Assembly: GCA_035772735.1 (NCBI GenBank) | Contig: JASDFA010000018.1 | Location: 139,381,501-139,445,500, forward strand | Length of the DNA stretch: 64,000 bases | Source: Datura wrightii | Lineage: Eukaryota > Streptophyta > Magnoliopsida > Solanales > Solanaceae | Reading direction: 5' to 3' | Shown: positions 22,497 through 33,360 of the stretch, in pieces | How the letters are laid out: the number at the start of each line of letters is the position of its first letter | Position numbering within the stretch: the first letter of the stretch is position 1 | Program-made: the position numbers and the translations under genes | Notes under the pieces: generated by a model | Databases searched by the model: none | What the model was told of the DNA's origin: nothing | Seen by the model: only the letters and a program-made list of their open reading frames with translations

Positions 22497-22540
22497 GGTG
22501 GGAAGTGGGAAGGTGGGAAGGTGGAAAGGTGGGAAAATGG
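22497..22540 (+). repeat. G-rich microsatellite in A3
   Basis: About five imperfect copies of ggtgggaa in tandem, with at least four GGG runs, so it could form a G-quadruplex on this strand. It lies 60-110 bases upstream of the internal TATA box. Confidence 0.8.
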
Positions 22541-22724
22541 AAAGGTTGACAAATGGATTAATATGGGGAATTGGTGATGTTGGATAATGAAAAGACAAAA
22601 ATGGAATGAAAAAGTGTTGGGAAAAAGGGAACTATGGAAATATTTGTAGAATAGGGTGGTTGGTCAGTTGTTTGGGATTTTTTGGGTCAACTTTTTAAAT
22701 TCTATTTTGTACTAACTTCACACC

Positions 22725-23060
22725 TCGGCCGACGTGTCATCGGCGGTTTACCGAATCACACCGACGATTTGTTGTTGTGATTTATTTTGCCATGTATTTT
22801 TGCCCAGTGATTTGTTTCTTGTGGGCAATCCATCGGCGTTCACGAATTGCGTCGGCGATCCACCGTTTACCCGCTGCTTTTGTGTCCGAGCTTCAGGTTT
22901 CCTGTTCTCTATCGGCTATCCACTGGTGATCCACAAATTTAATTTGGTGATTCACTGACGGGCCCGCCAGTTCTTTGATGCAAACCTCAGCCTTCTGCTT
23001 TGTGCTCACCTTCATCGGCGGTTCGTGTTTCTGGACCGGTGGCTCATCGGTCCCTCGCCG
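22725..23060 (-). promoter_or_regulatory. A3 internal word array (cgccgat/atcggcg type)
   Basis: Repeated short words such as atcggcggtt, accgccgat, tcggcgatcc and atcggcggttcg, with variants like ctggtgatccac. The same words occur in the A3 LTR just upstream of its TATA box (about 38310-38610). The array precedes the internal TATA box and the env-like gene. Confidence 0.45.
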
Positions 23061-23153
23061 TTCCTTCCTTCATGGTATTTTCTCCCTTTGTCCCTCATTT
23101 CACAACTCCTACACAAACAAAAACAACAAAAACATCAAATACTTCACTAAACA

Positions 23154-23171
23154 CTTGGGTTGCCTCCCAAG
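23154..23171 (-). other. A3 post-pol hairpin
   Basis: Minus strand CTTGGG-AGGCAA-CCCAAG, a perfect 6-bp stem with the same loop as A2 but a different stem. It survives although A3 has lost RT, RNase H and integrase, and lies about 67 bases after the stop of the truncated protease frame (23238-23240). Confidence 0.75.
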
Positions 23172-23237
23172 AAGTGCCTGCCACGATGTAGACCCATTTT
23201 TTTTTCAGCAACTCTTTTTCGATGAGTCATCATCCGA

Positions 23238-23452
23238 CTACATCTCCTTTAGCTCCAATCCCTTGTCCTCATTGTCATTTAGCAATAATCTAACCACATT
23301 GCATTCAGGGGGCTTTTCAACTAATGGACACATTTTGAAGGTGACCTCCTAACTTCCAATTTGAAATTTTATCACTCCAAGCTCCATGTCCACCACGACT
23401 CTCCCGGTAGCCAATAATGGTCTTCCCAAAATAATGGGAACCTCTGCATCCA
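23238..23452 (-). pseudogene. A3 protease, C-terminal part
   Basis: Directly after the A4 insertion point the minus strand codes AEVPIILGRPLLATGR, the second half of the retroviral-type aspartic protease (ILGR motif), then VVVDMELGVIKFQIGS, a stop, and a tail (PPECNVVRLLLNDNEDKGLE) ending at TAG 23238-23240. The RT domain never begins. The other half is at 34914 and above. Confidence 0.8.
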
Positions 23453-25014
23453 TGATGTCTCCTAAATTACACCTTGCAATGAGGTATAAGTGGTCGATTG
23501 TAAAATATAGAACCCAACAAAGGTTGAAGTCGATCCCACAGGGAATATGCTAAGAACTTAGATTAATGCGAATAACTTTTACTATTGTTTTACTTATTTC
23601 CAAAGGGGGGAAAATATAGAATAATAAACAAAAGTAAAATTAATGAATGCTTGTATCAAATTTGGTTTGTATTCAATTTACGACTAGACTAGGATTGTGT
23701 TCACCAAGATTTCATAACCGCAAGGCTTACACACTAGTGATCTATTCCGGTGTTTAACATGAAATATTGGTAAGTTAGGTTCACCTAAATGGTTGGTCCC
23801 CTATCTAGATGATTTTCACCATGCAACTTGGTCTGTATATGGGTTTACTTTAGTTGACCCTTACCCTTAATATCGGATTAGCTATCCTTGGACAAGTTCA
23901 AGCTATTAAATGAGAGCTGATAGCCTCAAATCTCCGTTGTTAATCCCTTTTCCCATTCCTTACCTCCTTGATCCGGTAAGTAAGAATAAGGCAAGTCCTA
24001 ATGTTTGCAACCATCAAGAATCAATCAAAACGAAGGGAAAAACAATAGATGCATAAAACCACATTCAAGAATCACTAAGTATTTTTACCTATGTGTGTTA
24101 ATTCATCTTGGTTCCCACAAACCTAGTTTATGGGTTTAGCTAGTCATGTTTATGTTATTACAATCACAAAATGTTAAAGAAATCATAATTGCAACTTACA
24201 AATTATTGTAGAATAAAAACCACGTAGATTGGATAAAATTCCAATGTTGCTTTCATTTCTTGAATCAAGAACAATAGTGCGAAAAATTCTCTCAAGAATA
24301 ATCTCAAAATTAGTTCCAGATCCTCTCTAAAGTCGTATCCTAAAAATAAACCTAAATTGGGTATTTATAGTTCCAAGAAATCCTTTTCCTAAATAAAACT
24401 TGAAACTAGGTCGGCAGTGGCAACGGGCTAGGTGATAGGTCATTAGGCCTTTTGATGAGTCGCTCCTTGCTTAAAACAGTCGTCCTCAACAACATACCCA
24501 GGCCTAGAAATAGATCACCTAACGAATCATCGTGCCTGAGCATGAGTCGTTAGGTCCCTCGTGGTCTAATTCCTCAAAATGTCTAGTGCACTTCACAGAT
24601 GGTTCCAGTGGCCTGCCAACGAGTCGTCCCTTTATGTGACGACTCATGATGTCTCTCGTCCACTTCACTGTCCACTTGGATGAACTTTTCTCTTTGAATC
24701 CTAATGATTTCACGACTCGTTACCGGGTGTAACGAGTCGTTCCTCCAACACGTCAAGTACACTGTTTTACTTCTTCAAAAATCCATCTTCTTGCCCACAC
24801 CTCAAGTGACGGGTTGTGCCTCCTGCCAATGACTCGTTAAGTGCCTGGCAGTCAGTTTTTAGTTGTTTTCAGCATTAATTTGTTCAAATTCAGTTCCAAA
24901 CCTGTTTTGCTGCACATTAAGCACAAAATACCTTATACCATAATAAACATACCTAGAATGTGCATAATTTCTTGGTTTTAAGCATCGAAAGTGTCGTAAA
25001 ATCACAACACATCA
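23453..25014 (-). repeat. A4 3' LTR
   Basis: 1562 bp, aligned by eye with 33361-34913 over its full length. Minus-strand ends are TGATGT (25014) and ACATCA (23453). TATA box TATAAATA at 24362-24369. Upstream of it (24400-24860) is an array of acgactcgtt and aacgagtcgt words, some in inverted pairs, for example the block at 24710-24746. Confidence 0.92.
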
Positions 25015-26598
25015 ATACCCTCAACTTAGAACTTTTGCATGTCCTCAGGAAAAAACATAACAAAACAATCTACTTCGATGCTTCAATCGGAAAAACTTTA
25101 GGAAACTTACAACAGTCATTTTTATACATCAAAATAAAATTTTCTAACCCCTCCCTCATCGTATCAGCTTCAAACACTATGCATATGCAAAATTTCCAAC
25201 CATAACATAGAGGAATCAAAACATTTCAAAATACTGTCAACTGCAACCATGCACATAAATCTATAACACTGCCCCAGACAATTTGCAGACATTTTGTTGA
25301 ACAAATGTTGTCACCTCAAAGAAGTCCCACACTCACACCTTTTAATATGATTATCTCATTATATTCTCTTGGGACCAGGTAAGATCCACTCATTCTCACA
25401 AAGAAATTCGAATTATGTGCATACAATACCATAGGCTTGCCTTTACTTTCAATACCTTGATTTTCGGACAAGTAGCTAGGATCACTATAGGACTTTCTAG
25501 GCTTGTAACGTAGGCTCGGTCTTGGGTATAGTAAATATGGCTTTAGTAGCTCAACCTTCCTTGGCACTACGCCTTTTTACTCCACATTTCACCTTTATTT
25601 CTATTTTCTCCTTTTTTCCCTTTTTTTGCTTTTCCTTTTCTTTCCTTTAGACACTGCAGATGCAGTTACTTTTTATTCAACACTTATTGATGTCACACAT
25701 TTTTTTTCTTTTCTTTCTTTTTGACAACAATTTTTATTTTTCTTTTCATCATGCATACCACACCTGCTCATTTTTTCTTCTTTTTCATTACCCAACTTCC
25801 ACCCGACTCTTCTTACTCACCCCTATCATAGCCACCCTCAACTTAGGCGATTTGCCTAAGTTAAAGTTCACAATGTCCAAGGAGGGACCAAGGCCAAACA
25901 GGTTCAAAAGTCAGGCAGGTGAATTGGTGTAAACGAAAAGAAAGGTTGATTTAAGCTCAAACATTTGGATCAAGGGATTTTTATTCACTTTTGTAGGTCT
26001 TTTAGGCTAAAGTGGACTCATAAATCAAAAATGGTCTATGATCCTTTCCTAGTTTCTTATCCTCTATCTTAATACGACTGACCAGGCAAGTTTTGGATTG
26101 ACACACACAACCGCATTCAGCTATTAAACCTCACTTCACACATAGCACAAGTCATCATCATCAATTCTACTAACCGCTAGTTCAGGTACAGCCATACAAT
26201 GGTAAACAAGCTCACAGTTCCAATGCCATGCAAAGATTCACAAAGGTCATAATTGTCAACTCTCACATAAACATATACAAATTTTTTCAGAGGGGTATCA
26301 AATCATCAAAGATCAATATATCAAAAAAATTTATCTGTTGTATGCTTTTAGTTTTTCTAACTTTCTTCCGACTGACACAAATAAAACAAAAACAAAAAAT
26401 AACATCCTAAACATGCCAGTTCGACTAGATATGGAACACCCGAGGGAAAAGATATCCGGCAAGAAAAACCCTCGGGTTATGTTCAGCAAAAGAATGCATA
26501 GGTATCCCTCCCCACTCCCATCAAAAAGCATGCGTCATTCTCGAGGCATATTATATACAAGACAAAAACTAAGGGAATAGGAAACATACGTGTGCGAT
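25015..26598 (-). other. A4 polypurine tract and 3' non-coding tail
   Basis: The tract (minus CTAAGTTGAGGGTAT, 25015-25029) resembles that of A1 and A2 with changes. The tail holds long T-rich and A-rich runs (25600-25800) and no credible coding region. A polypurine block, minus GATGGGAGTGGGGAGGG (about 26505-26521), lies 80-100 bases past the env-like stop, in the same relative place as the second polypurine-like site of A1 and A2. Confidence 0.7.
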
Positions 26599-28759
26599 CT
26601 AGGTGTCAGCTACCTGGTCGGTGGAGGGTGTAAATACGCTTGCCGGCTTGACCCGGCGCATTTTTAGATCCAACAGAGCTCGTTCCTTCTTCATGAGCTC
26701 TCGCTTCCTCAGTCTCAGCTCTCAGTCGAGCCTCCTTTCTTCATTCACTCTCTCCATCTCACTCCACTCCCGTTTGTGCTAATGGAGCAGAGATGCATCA
26801 TCATCAACACTTGCCTCCTTACAAGGCCTCTTCCTCTTGTCATGCGCCATCTGCTCCTCTGTGATGAAATTAAAAATCGGTGGTAGCTCCTCTTCAAACT
26901 CATCATCGATCATGGGAAGTACTGGTGGAGGTACCGCAGCCACCTATCATGCGGCCAAGTCCCACACCTCGGATCATAGCGCTCCCAACTCTGCGTACCA
27001 TCGAGATAACTTCAGTGCCTGTAACTGTGCAAGGCACTCATCCATCCTTCTCTCAAAAGAATCTAGTCGCCCATACATTGAACTCGACAATGTCTCCAAC
27101 TCCTTTGACACCCACGGCTTAACCTGCCCATCAAGACTTTGACCTGTAGAGCCGTGTGTGCCTACTGCTTTTCTGCTTTAGCTAGCCGCCTAGCCATGTC
27201 AACCAAGAACTCTTGTGATACCGTGAATAGGTCGGCTGTGGTGGATTGTGGAGGTGTAACTTATGGTATGGATGCTGCTACCTTAGATGATGGTTTAGGA
27301 ACATCGGTAGGTGTGGAGGCATCCGCTGCATTTGTAGCCTCAGCCTGGCTACCAATCTCTCTGCCCTCAGTAGGCTCAACCGCTAACTCGGTGAATTGTG
27401 TTGTATCAATCTGCATCCTTCTACCAAATGCCTCTGCTATTATGGTCACTCCAGCAGATGCAGATGCCTGAGTCCTCTCCCTCGATACCGATTTTGTATC
27501 ATCTCGAATCAGCCCAATATCGGTAATCTTTTGGACCACCATTCTCAGGTCAACTGATGGCAATTCTGGCACTCGAGACTCCTGACAAAATCTATCAATC
27601 AAGCAAGGGAAGGGAATCATCGTACCATCATTTATATCCATCTCTCGAATCTCCTCAATAATGAACCGCGGGAAATTGATTGCGTACCCCTCCATTATGC
27701 TGGATACCAGTGTTGCTTTGTCGGGTGAGAGTATATTGTCATTACTTTTTGGTACCAGCCTGTGCCTCACCAGTGACCACCAAAATTTCTCCTGAAAGTT
27801 CAAAGTAGCCTTCTTTATTTGCAATTTTGTACCATGCAGCCATTCAACTAGCGAACCCTTAGTGGAAATGATTCGGGAAAGCCAAGTGTACTGTTGTATC
27901 CACTCCATGCTATTCAACTTGTTTTTTTGACTTTCCTCAACTCGGATAACCTGTGACCAAACTCTTTCGTGTTCATCGGAGCGAGATAATCTGGCCCATA
28001 CAGCATCCTAGAAATCATCTTCTCAGATATATCAACTGAAATCTCACGCACCATCACTTGATTAAATGCAGGCCGCTTCTTCCAATCCTGGCCTCCTAGT
28101 GCCAACCGATGCAACGTGGCTGCATATGCTGCATAAAACTCTCGGAGTAGGCATGGGCGGTAACTACCTGATGGCTCGGTCAACCACCCAAACCTGTATT
28201 TTTCAAATATTGCCTGTAGCTCTGGAAGATCTTTATGCCCTGTAGTTACCAGCCTTGGCTCCTCGTAAATGCTCCGATTCAGATTGCCTTTGTCGTTGGG
28301 AGAAATATCTTAATTGCATATAGCCCGCATGCCATGGACACACCATCTCCTCACATTTATCGGTTGCTCATTTGATGTGCCCGATGTCTCAGTCAGCTCA
28401 TTGTTAGAGTCTCCTCGCCGAGCATGCAATTCATCAACTCTCTCTGTATTGTGCCCAGCTGTTGGAGGCTTAGGAACAAGTGCAACAACAGCCCTAGTGC
28501 TTTCATTAGTGCGACTGGGCAGATCTCTTGCAAGTAGAGTTGTAGTATCGACCAGGGCTGTCGGATTTGAAACTTGTTGAGCCCTAGCCCTGGTCGTCCT
28601 CCTCACCAACTGCTCCTTCGATACCTCATATTCCTCTTCAGAGCCACTCGACTCTTTAGAGGAGGATGGATCATCTTGCAGCCTTCGGTATGATGATTGA
28701 CTGCGCTCAGGTACCTGCTTTTTTGTTTGACCCTTCTCCGGTGTACCTCGTGGATCCAT
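26599..28759 (-). pseudogene. A4 env-like ORF (long, several stops, one frameshift)
   Basis: Starts MDPRGTPEKGQTKKQVPERS at 28757-28759 and can be followed to TAG 26599-26601, about 720 codons, the longest of the four. The N-terminal 180 residues are Ser/Thr/Arg-rich (SSSKESSGSEEEYEVSKEQL). A stop lies at 28310-28312. The conserved core follows: LLREFYAAYAATLHRLALGG, then a frameshift in a run of seven A on the minus strand (about 27918-27926), then MEWIQQYTWLSRII and KFWWSLVRHRL. The stop at 27261-27263 is followed by a still recognisable tail with a coiled-coil-like charged segment (EMERVNEERRLD, LRLRKRELMKKERALLDL) and further stops. The family matches A1-A3. No signal peptide or membrane helix is visible. 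Confidence 0.82.
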
Positions 28760-28764
28760 TGTAC

Positions 28765-29343
28765 CTGCGGAAAAAATGTTAGTACACAAGAGGAGATGAA
28801 ATAGAAAACATTTATAAGCTGGTGCCCAGTGGTCATGACGGGTGACTAAACGAGTCGTTGCCATTGGCAACGATTCGTCAAGTCACTCATTACCCCAGGT
28901 TGATCATTTTTTCATTAGGTCCAGTGTACTTAATGATTTGGTCCCAATGAGTCGTTACCAGAGGCAACAAGTCCTTAGATCACTTGTTAAGTACACTGCC
29001 TCAGTAGTTTAATTTTCCCACTCAGCATGAACTACATGACGTGTCGTTTGGTGACCCAACAACTCATGATGTGACTCGTGCTCAAGAGTTGTTGTTCATC
29101 TTCCTCCTCTTTCCAGTTTTCAATCCCACAAACCCAAAAACTTAGTTAAAAATCAACCCAAGTGACATACAATCGGAATTCAATTTTTAACTCTTTCTAG
29201 GGTTTATCTACATCGCAAGGCACATATAAACAAAAGCACAATTTTATTTGAAATAATTTCAAAAATATCCGCTCATGGGTCTTCGACTTTCTTGATTGAA
29301 TGCAAAAATTATTCAAAATGTTTGTGTGGGGAAGATTATTTAC
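28765..29343 (-). other. Candidate intron in the 5' leader of the A4 env-like gene
   Basis: Acceptor: TACTAACATTTTTTCCGCAG on the minus strand, ending at 28765, with a textbook branch-type TACTAAC. The donor homologous to that of A3 is ATT|GTAAATAATC at 29343 (579 bp). A stronger donor, CCAG|GTAAGT, lies at 29591 (827 bp) but inside the word array. Which one is used cannot be told from sequence alone. Confidence 0.42.
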
Positions 29344-29418
29344 AATTTTGAGTTATCAGAGTTGGAGTGAAATATCAGTTGTGAGTGTGCTCCAGTGGTT
29401 GTGCGTGTAGTGGTGAAA

Positions 29419-29427
29419 ATTTATTAA
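29419..29427 (-). promoter_or_regulatory. TATA-like box before the A4 env-like gene
   Basis: Minus TTAATAAAT in the same place as the A3 internal TATA box; the downstream bases (TTTCACCACTACACGCAC) resemble the A3 start region. It is weaker than the A3 box. Confidence 0.35.
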
Positions 29428-29574
29428 TGGTGTTCTCGATGATGTTTAGGTGAAGAAGAAGAAGAAGAGAATAAGAGGGTATTTTGAAGTTTTGTTTGTG
29501 GGGAGTATGTGAAAGGAAACGGGTGGTGATGATTTTTAATTTTAAAAAAAGTTTCCCGATTTCAGTCGTGGGTC

Positions 29575-29885
29575 GGGTTAGGTCAACTTACCTGGGGACC
29601 TAACGACTCATGGTGTTACCCAACGAGTCGTTGCCTGAGTCGTGGTCCTTGGCCTGTTGTGGCTTCAGGACGGGTCACTTAACGACTCATTTGGTTTCCC
29701 AATGATTCGTTGAGTGAACCGCTATGACCCATTTTCTTTAAGTTCAAGCTTTCATCCAGTGTACCTGACGGGGGACCTAACGACTCATTCCTTGGAGAAA
29801 CGACTCGTGAAATCACCTGTTTCTCCCTTGTTTTCTGCAGTTCTCCACACGAATTGGCTAAACGAGTTGTCAAGTCAGATGACAA
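29575..29885 (-). promoter_or_regulatory. A4 internal word array (acgactcgtt type)
   Basis: Copies such as taacgactcatgg, caacgagtcgttgcc, ctaacgactcattcc and aacgactcgtg lie here, with more at 28845-29090. They match the words upstream of the TATA box in the A4 LTR and also those in the unrelated C2 LTR. The array precedes the candidate internal promoter. Confidence 0.45.
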
Positions 29886-30003
29886 CTCGTTTTGTGATTT
29901 TTCTGCACCAGAACTGAAGTTCCAGTTTTTGGTTCCAACTTTAGATTTTCCATCTTACTCAGCTGCACCCATCAACAAATGTTAACACTAACTTTTTCTT
30001 ACA

Positions 30004-30170
30004 ACTTGGGTTTCCTCCCAAGAAGCGCTTGATTTTATGTCGTGGCACGACGTGGGTGTTTTGGCTACTCAGACTTCATCACAACACCTCCATGGGTTGC
30101 CTCCCATGCAGCACCTGATTTAACATCGTGGCGCAATGCAAGTCACTTGAGTTACTTAGACTTCACTCAG
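30004..30170 (-). repeat. A4 post-pol hairpins in an approximately 85-bp tandem duplication
   Basis: Two hairpins: minus CTTGGG-AGGAAA-CCCAAG (30005-30022) and CATGGG-AGGCAA-CCCATG (30091-30108). The unit, including the last codons of pol (ACTCAGACTTC or similar on the plus strand), is duplicated with divergence. The second hairpin lies 47 bases after the inferred pol stop (30156-30158), as in A2. Confidence 0.78.
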
Positions 30171-33100
30171 AATCAACAGGTCTACCAGTTTGAGTTCTTC
30201 GCTTCTCCCCAAATAAGCTTTGACCCACTGACCATTTACCGTGAATCTCTTTCCTTCCTAGTTTTCCAATTCGATTTCCTCATGGGAGAATACTTGAACC
30301 ACTCGATAAGGTACCAGTCATTTAAACTTCAACTTCCTAGGAAACAACCGAAGTCTAGAATTAAACAAAAGTACCATATCACCGGACTGGATTCTCTTTT
30401 CTCGATTTTTCGGTCATGCTGAATTTTCATTCTTAGCTTGTAAATTTCTAAACTCTCATAGGCTTTCAAACAAAATTCATCTAACTCATTGAACTGATCA
30501 AGCCTCAAGTTTGCAGCTTCGTTCCAATCCAGATTCAGCTTCTTGAGCGCCCATATAGGTTTATGTTCAAGTTCGACCGAGAGATGGCATGCTTTACCAT
30601 AAACGAGCTTATACGGAGACGTACCTATAGGAGTCTTGAAGGCGGTCCGACAGGCCCATAAAGCATCATCTAGCTTTCTTGCCCAATCTGTCCGGTTTGC
30701 ATTCACACTCTTTGCCAAAATAGTCTTTATCTCTCTTTTGGTGACTTCAACCTAGACTGTGGATGATAAGGTATGGCCACCCTGTGTTTGATCCCATATT
30801 TTTCCAATAAAGAGCAAAACAACCGGTTGCGGAAATTCGAACCCCCATCACTAATAATGGCTTTGGGGGTCCCAAATCTTGAAAATATATTCCGCTTCAA
30901 GAACGCTATGACACTCTTGCCTTCATTGTTTGGTAGAGCAATTGCTTCCACCCATTTTGAGACTTAGTCAATAGCGACAAGTATATACCTTATCCTATTT
31001 GAGCTCACAAATAGTCCCATGAAATCAATGCCCCATACATCAAATAGTTTAATAATAAGAATCGGAGTAAGAGGAAGCTCGTGCATCCGTGATATGCCTC
31101 CTTGTCTTTGACATGCATCACATTCCTTTTCAAAATCGTGTGCATCCTGGTGAATGGTTGGCCAATAGTACCCACATTGTAGAATTTTTTGGGCTGTGCG
31201 AATCACGTTGTGGTGGCCTCAAACAGGGGATGAGTGGCAAGCCTCCAATATACTCAACATCTCTACCTCAGGCACGAATCTCCGAATAACCCCATCAGCA
31301 CATATGCGGAATAAGTAAGGCTCATCCCAGAAGAATTTCTGCACATCGGACATAAACTTTCATCTCTGGTGAAAATATAAGTGCTTCGGTACAACATCAC
31401 TCAGCAGATAATTAGCAAAGTTTGCAAACCATGGGATGAGATCTTGAGATGCCTCTAGAACCTGCTCGTCTAGAAATGTGTCATCTATATCATGCTCATT
31501 TTTAAGTGTTGCATCAGGCTCTAATCTGGATAAGTGGTCTGCAACCTGATTTTTAGTCCCTTTCCGGTCTTTTACCTCAAACTCAAACTCTTGTAGAAGC
31601 AAAACCATCAAATCAACCGTGGCTTGTCATCTTTCTTTGCCATCAGATATCTCAAAGTTGCATGGTCTGTATGGACTATCACCTTTGTTCCGAGCAAGTA
31701 TGCGCAAAACTTCTCAAATGCAAAAACTACAGACAACAACTCATGTTCTGTCACAGTATAATTTTTCTGAGTTGCATTAAGAGCCTTGCTAGCATAATAA
31801 ATTGGATGAAAATTATTTTCACTCCTTTGTCCGAACACATCTCCTAGGGCCACACCGCTAGCGTCACACATCACTTCAAAAGGCAAAGACCAGTCAGGTG
31901 CCACAATAATTGGGGTCGTGGTCAATCTCTCTTTCATACATTCAAACACTTTCAGACATGCCTCGTCAAAAAAAAAACTTCACCTCCTTCTCGAGTAGCT
32001 TACACAATGGATGTGCAATTTTGGAGAAGTCCTTGATGAATCTTAAGTAAAAACCTACATGGCTCGAACACCTTTCACAGAAATTGGAGGTGGAATACTA
32101 GCAATCACCTCAATCTTGGCTCGGTCTACCTCCATACCCTTGCCCAAAATCTTGTGGCCCAATACTATTCCTTTCTTGACCATGAAATGACACTTTTCCC
32201 AGTTAAGCACCAAATTTGTCTCTTCGCATCTCTGAAGCACCTTGTTCAAATGGGTCAGACAATCCTCGAATGAGTCACCCACCACAAAAAAGTCATCCAT
32301 AAAGATTTAAATGATGTCTTCCATCATGTCAGAAAATATGGACATCATGCAACGCTGGAGAGTGGTGGGTGCATTAGAAAACCTGAACGACATTCTCTTA
32401 AACGCAAATGTACCATATGGACAAGTGAATATGGTCTTTTCTTAGTCTTCAGGGGATATAAGAATCTGATTGTACCCCGAATAACCATCAAGGAAACAAT
32501 ACCATCCTCTACCTGCAAGTCTGTCTAGCATTTGGTCAATGAATGGCATCAGAAAGTGATCTTTCTGCGTCCACCGGTTCAGCTTTCTGTAATCCATGCA
32601 TACTCTCCAACCGGTGACTGGTCTTAGAGGAATAGGCTCATTGTTTGCATTTGGGACCACCATGATTCCTCCCTTTTTCAGTACACACTAGACTGGGCTC
32701 ACCCATTTATTGTCTGCAATCGGATAAACCACACCTGCATCCAACCACTTTATGATTTCCTTCTTGACTACCTCTTGCGTAGGTGGATTCAACCTACGTT
32801 GATGTTCATTACTCGGAATGCAATATGGTTCTAGCTGGATCTTATGAGTGCAAGTACCGGCTGGGATTCTAATAATATCTGTAATGGTCCACCCAATAGC
32901 TTTTTTATATCTCTTCAAGACAGAGACTAAAGCCTCCACTTTCCATTCCTCCAAGTCAGCTGCAACAATGACCGGTAAAGTGTTATCAACTCCCAAGAAT
33001 ACATACTGTAAATGGGATGGGAGTGTTTTGAGCTCCAACATTAGAGGGTCCTTAATAGATGGCTTGGCTGGTGGGGTCACCCAAATTTTCAAATCAAGAT

Positions 33101-33224
33101 CGATCTTCTTTGGAGAATAAGTGTATGAACCCATTCCAGCAAGTGCATTTACTATCTCCTCACTCCCATGAATCTCCTCAACCTCATTGCCCATCAGAAC
33201 GGATGCTACATCATCAAGAAACAA
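30156..33224 (-). pseudogene. pol: A4 pol: RT, RNase H, integrase (decayed, no protease)
   Basis: Begins in the protease-RT linker (LPSHLQYVFLGVDNTLPVI near 33000). RT has GWRVCMDYRKLN near 32600, FLDGYSGYNQI, and MDDFFVVGDS at 32300; a TAA stands just upstream of that catalytic box. RNase H has MCDASG near 31870 and VIVHTDHATLRYLM near 31680. Integrase has the zinc region CDACQRQGG near 31110, DVWGIDFMGLF, AIISDGGSNF near 30860 and IPYHPQS. The C-terminal region (LVYGKACHLSVELEHKPIW) and a final VNGQWVKAYLG lead to the stop at 30156-30158. Multiple stops and frameshifts separate these blocks. Compared with A2 it is a distinct Athila lineage. Confidence 0.9.
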
Positions 33225-33338
33225 AGACTCCTCCCTGAGCTAGACCTGTTAAGTATAAAAAAAAACAAATACAAAAATAAAAAGGAAACAAGAACCAACA
33301 GTAAAGTTAACACAATTAACAAAAGCCTTAGCCGTATT
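33225..33338 (-). other. A4 leader between primer site and pol
   Basis: Only about 115 bases separate the primer site from pol sequence; gag and the protease core are gone. The minus strand holds a T-rich stretch followed by ATACTTAACAG|GTCTAG near 33245, which looks like a splice acceptor but may be chance. Confidence 0.6.
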
Positions 33339-33355
33339 CCCTGGCAACGGCGCCA
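33339..33355 (-). other. A4 primer binding site (tRNA-Asp, one mismatch)
   Basis: Minus TGGCGCCGTTGCCAGGG, one base different from the A2 site (A for G), 5 bases inside the LTR end. Confidence 0.85.
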
Positions 33356-33360
33356 AAATT

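Larger units (their letters stand above)
20576..23452 (-). mobile_element. A3, 3' half: protease end, post-pol region and env-like ORF of an Athila element
   Basis: This is the 3' half of the host element into which A4 (at 23452/34914) and A2 (at 20575) inserted. From high to low: the end of the protease domain, a direct jump to the post-pol hairpin, a word array, a TATA box, a candidate leader intron and the env-like ORF. RT, RNase H and integrase are absent; they are not under A4 either, because the frame on both sides of A4 is continuous protease. The 3' LTR must lie left of A2, C0 and A1, outside the window. Confidence 0.85.

Noticed and set aside
26680..26860. Separate coiled-coil gene downstream of the A4 env-like ORF
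   Set aside because: The charged segment is in line with the env-like frame apart from stops, so it is that gene's C-terminus.
33225..33338. A4 gag loss by reverse transcription of a spliced RNA
   Set aside because: An acceptor-like site is present, but its T-rich tract is still there; a spliced RNA would not carry it.
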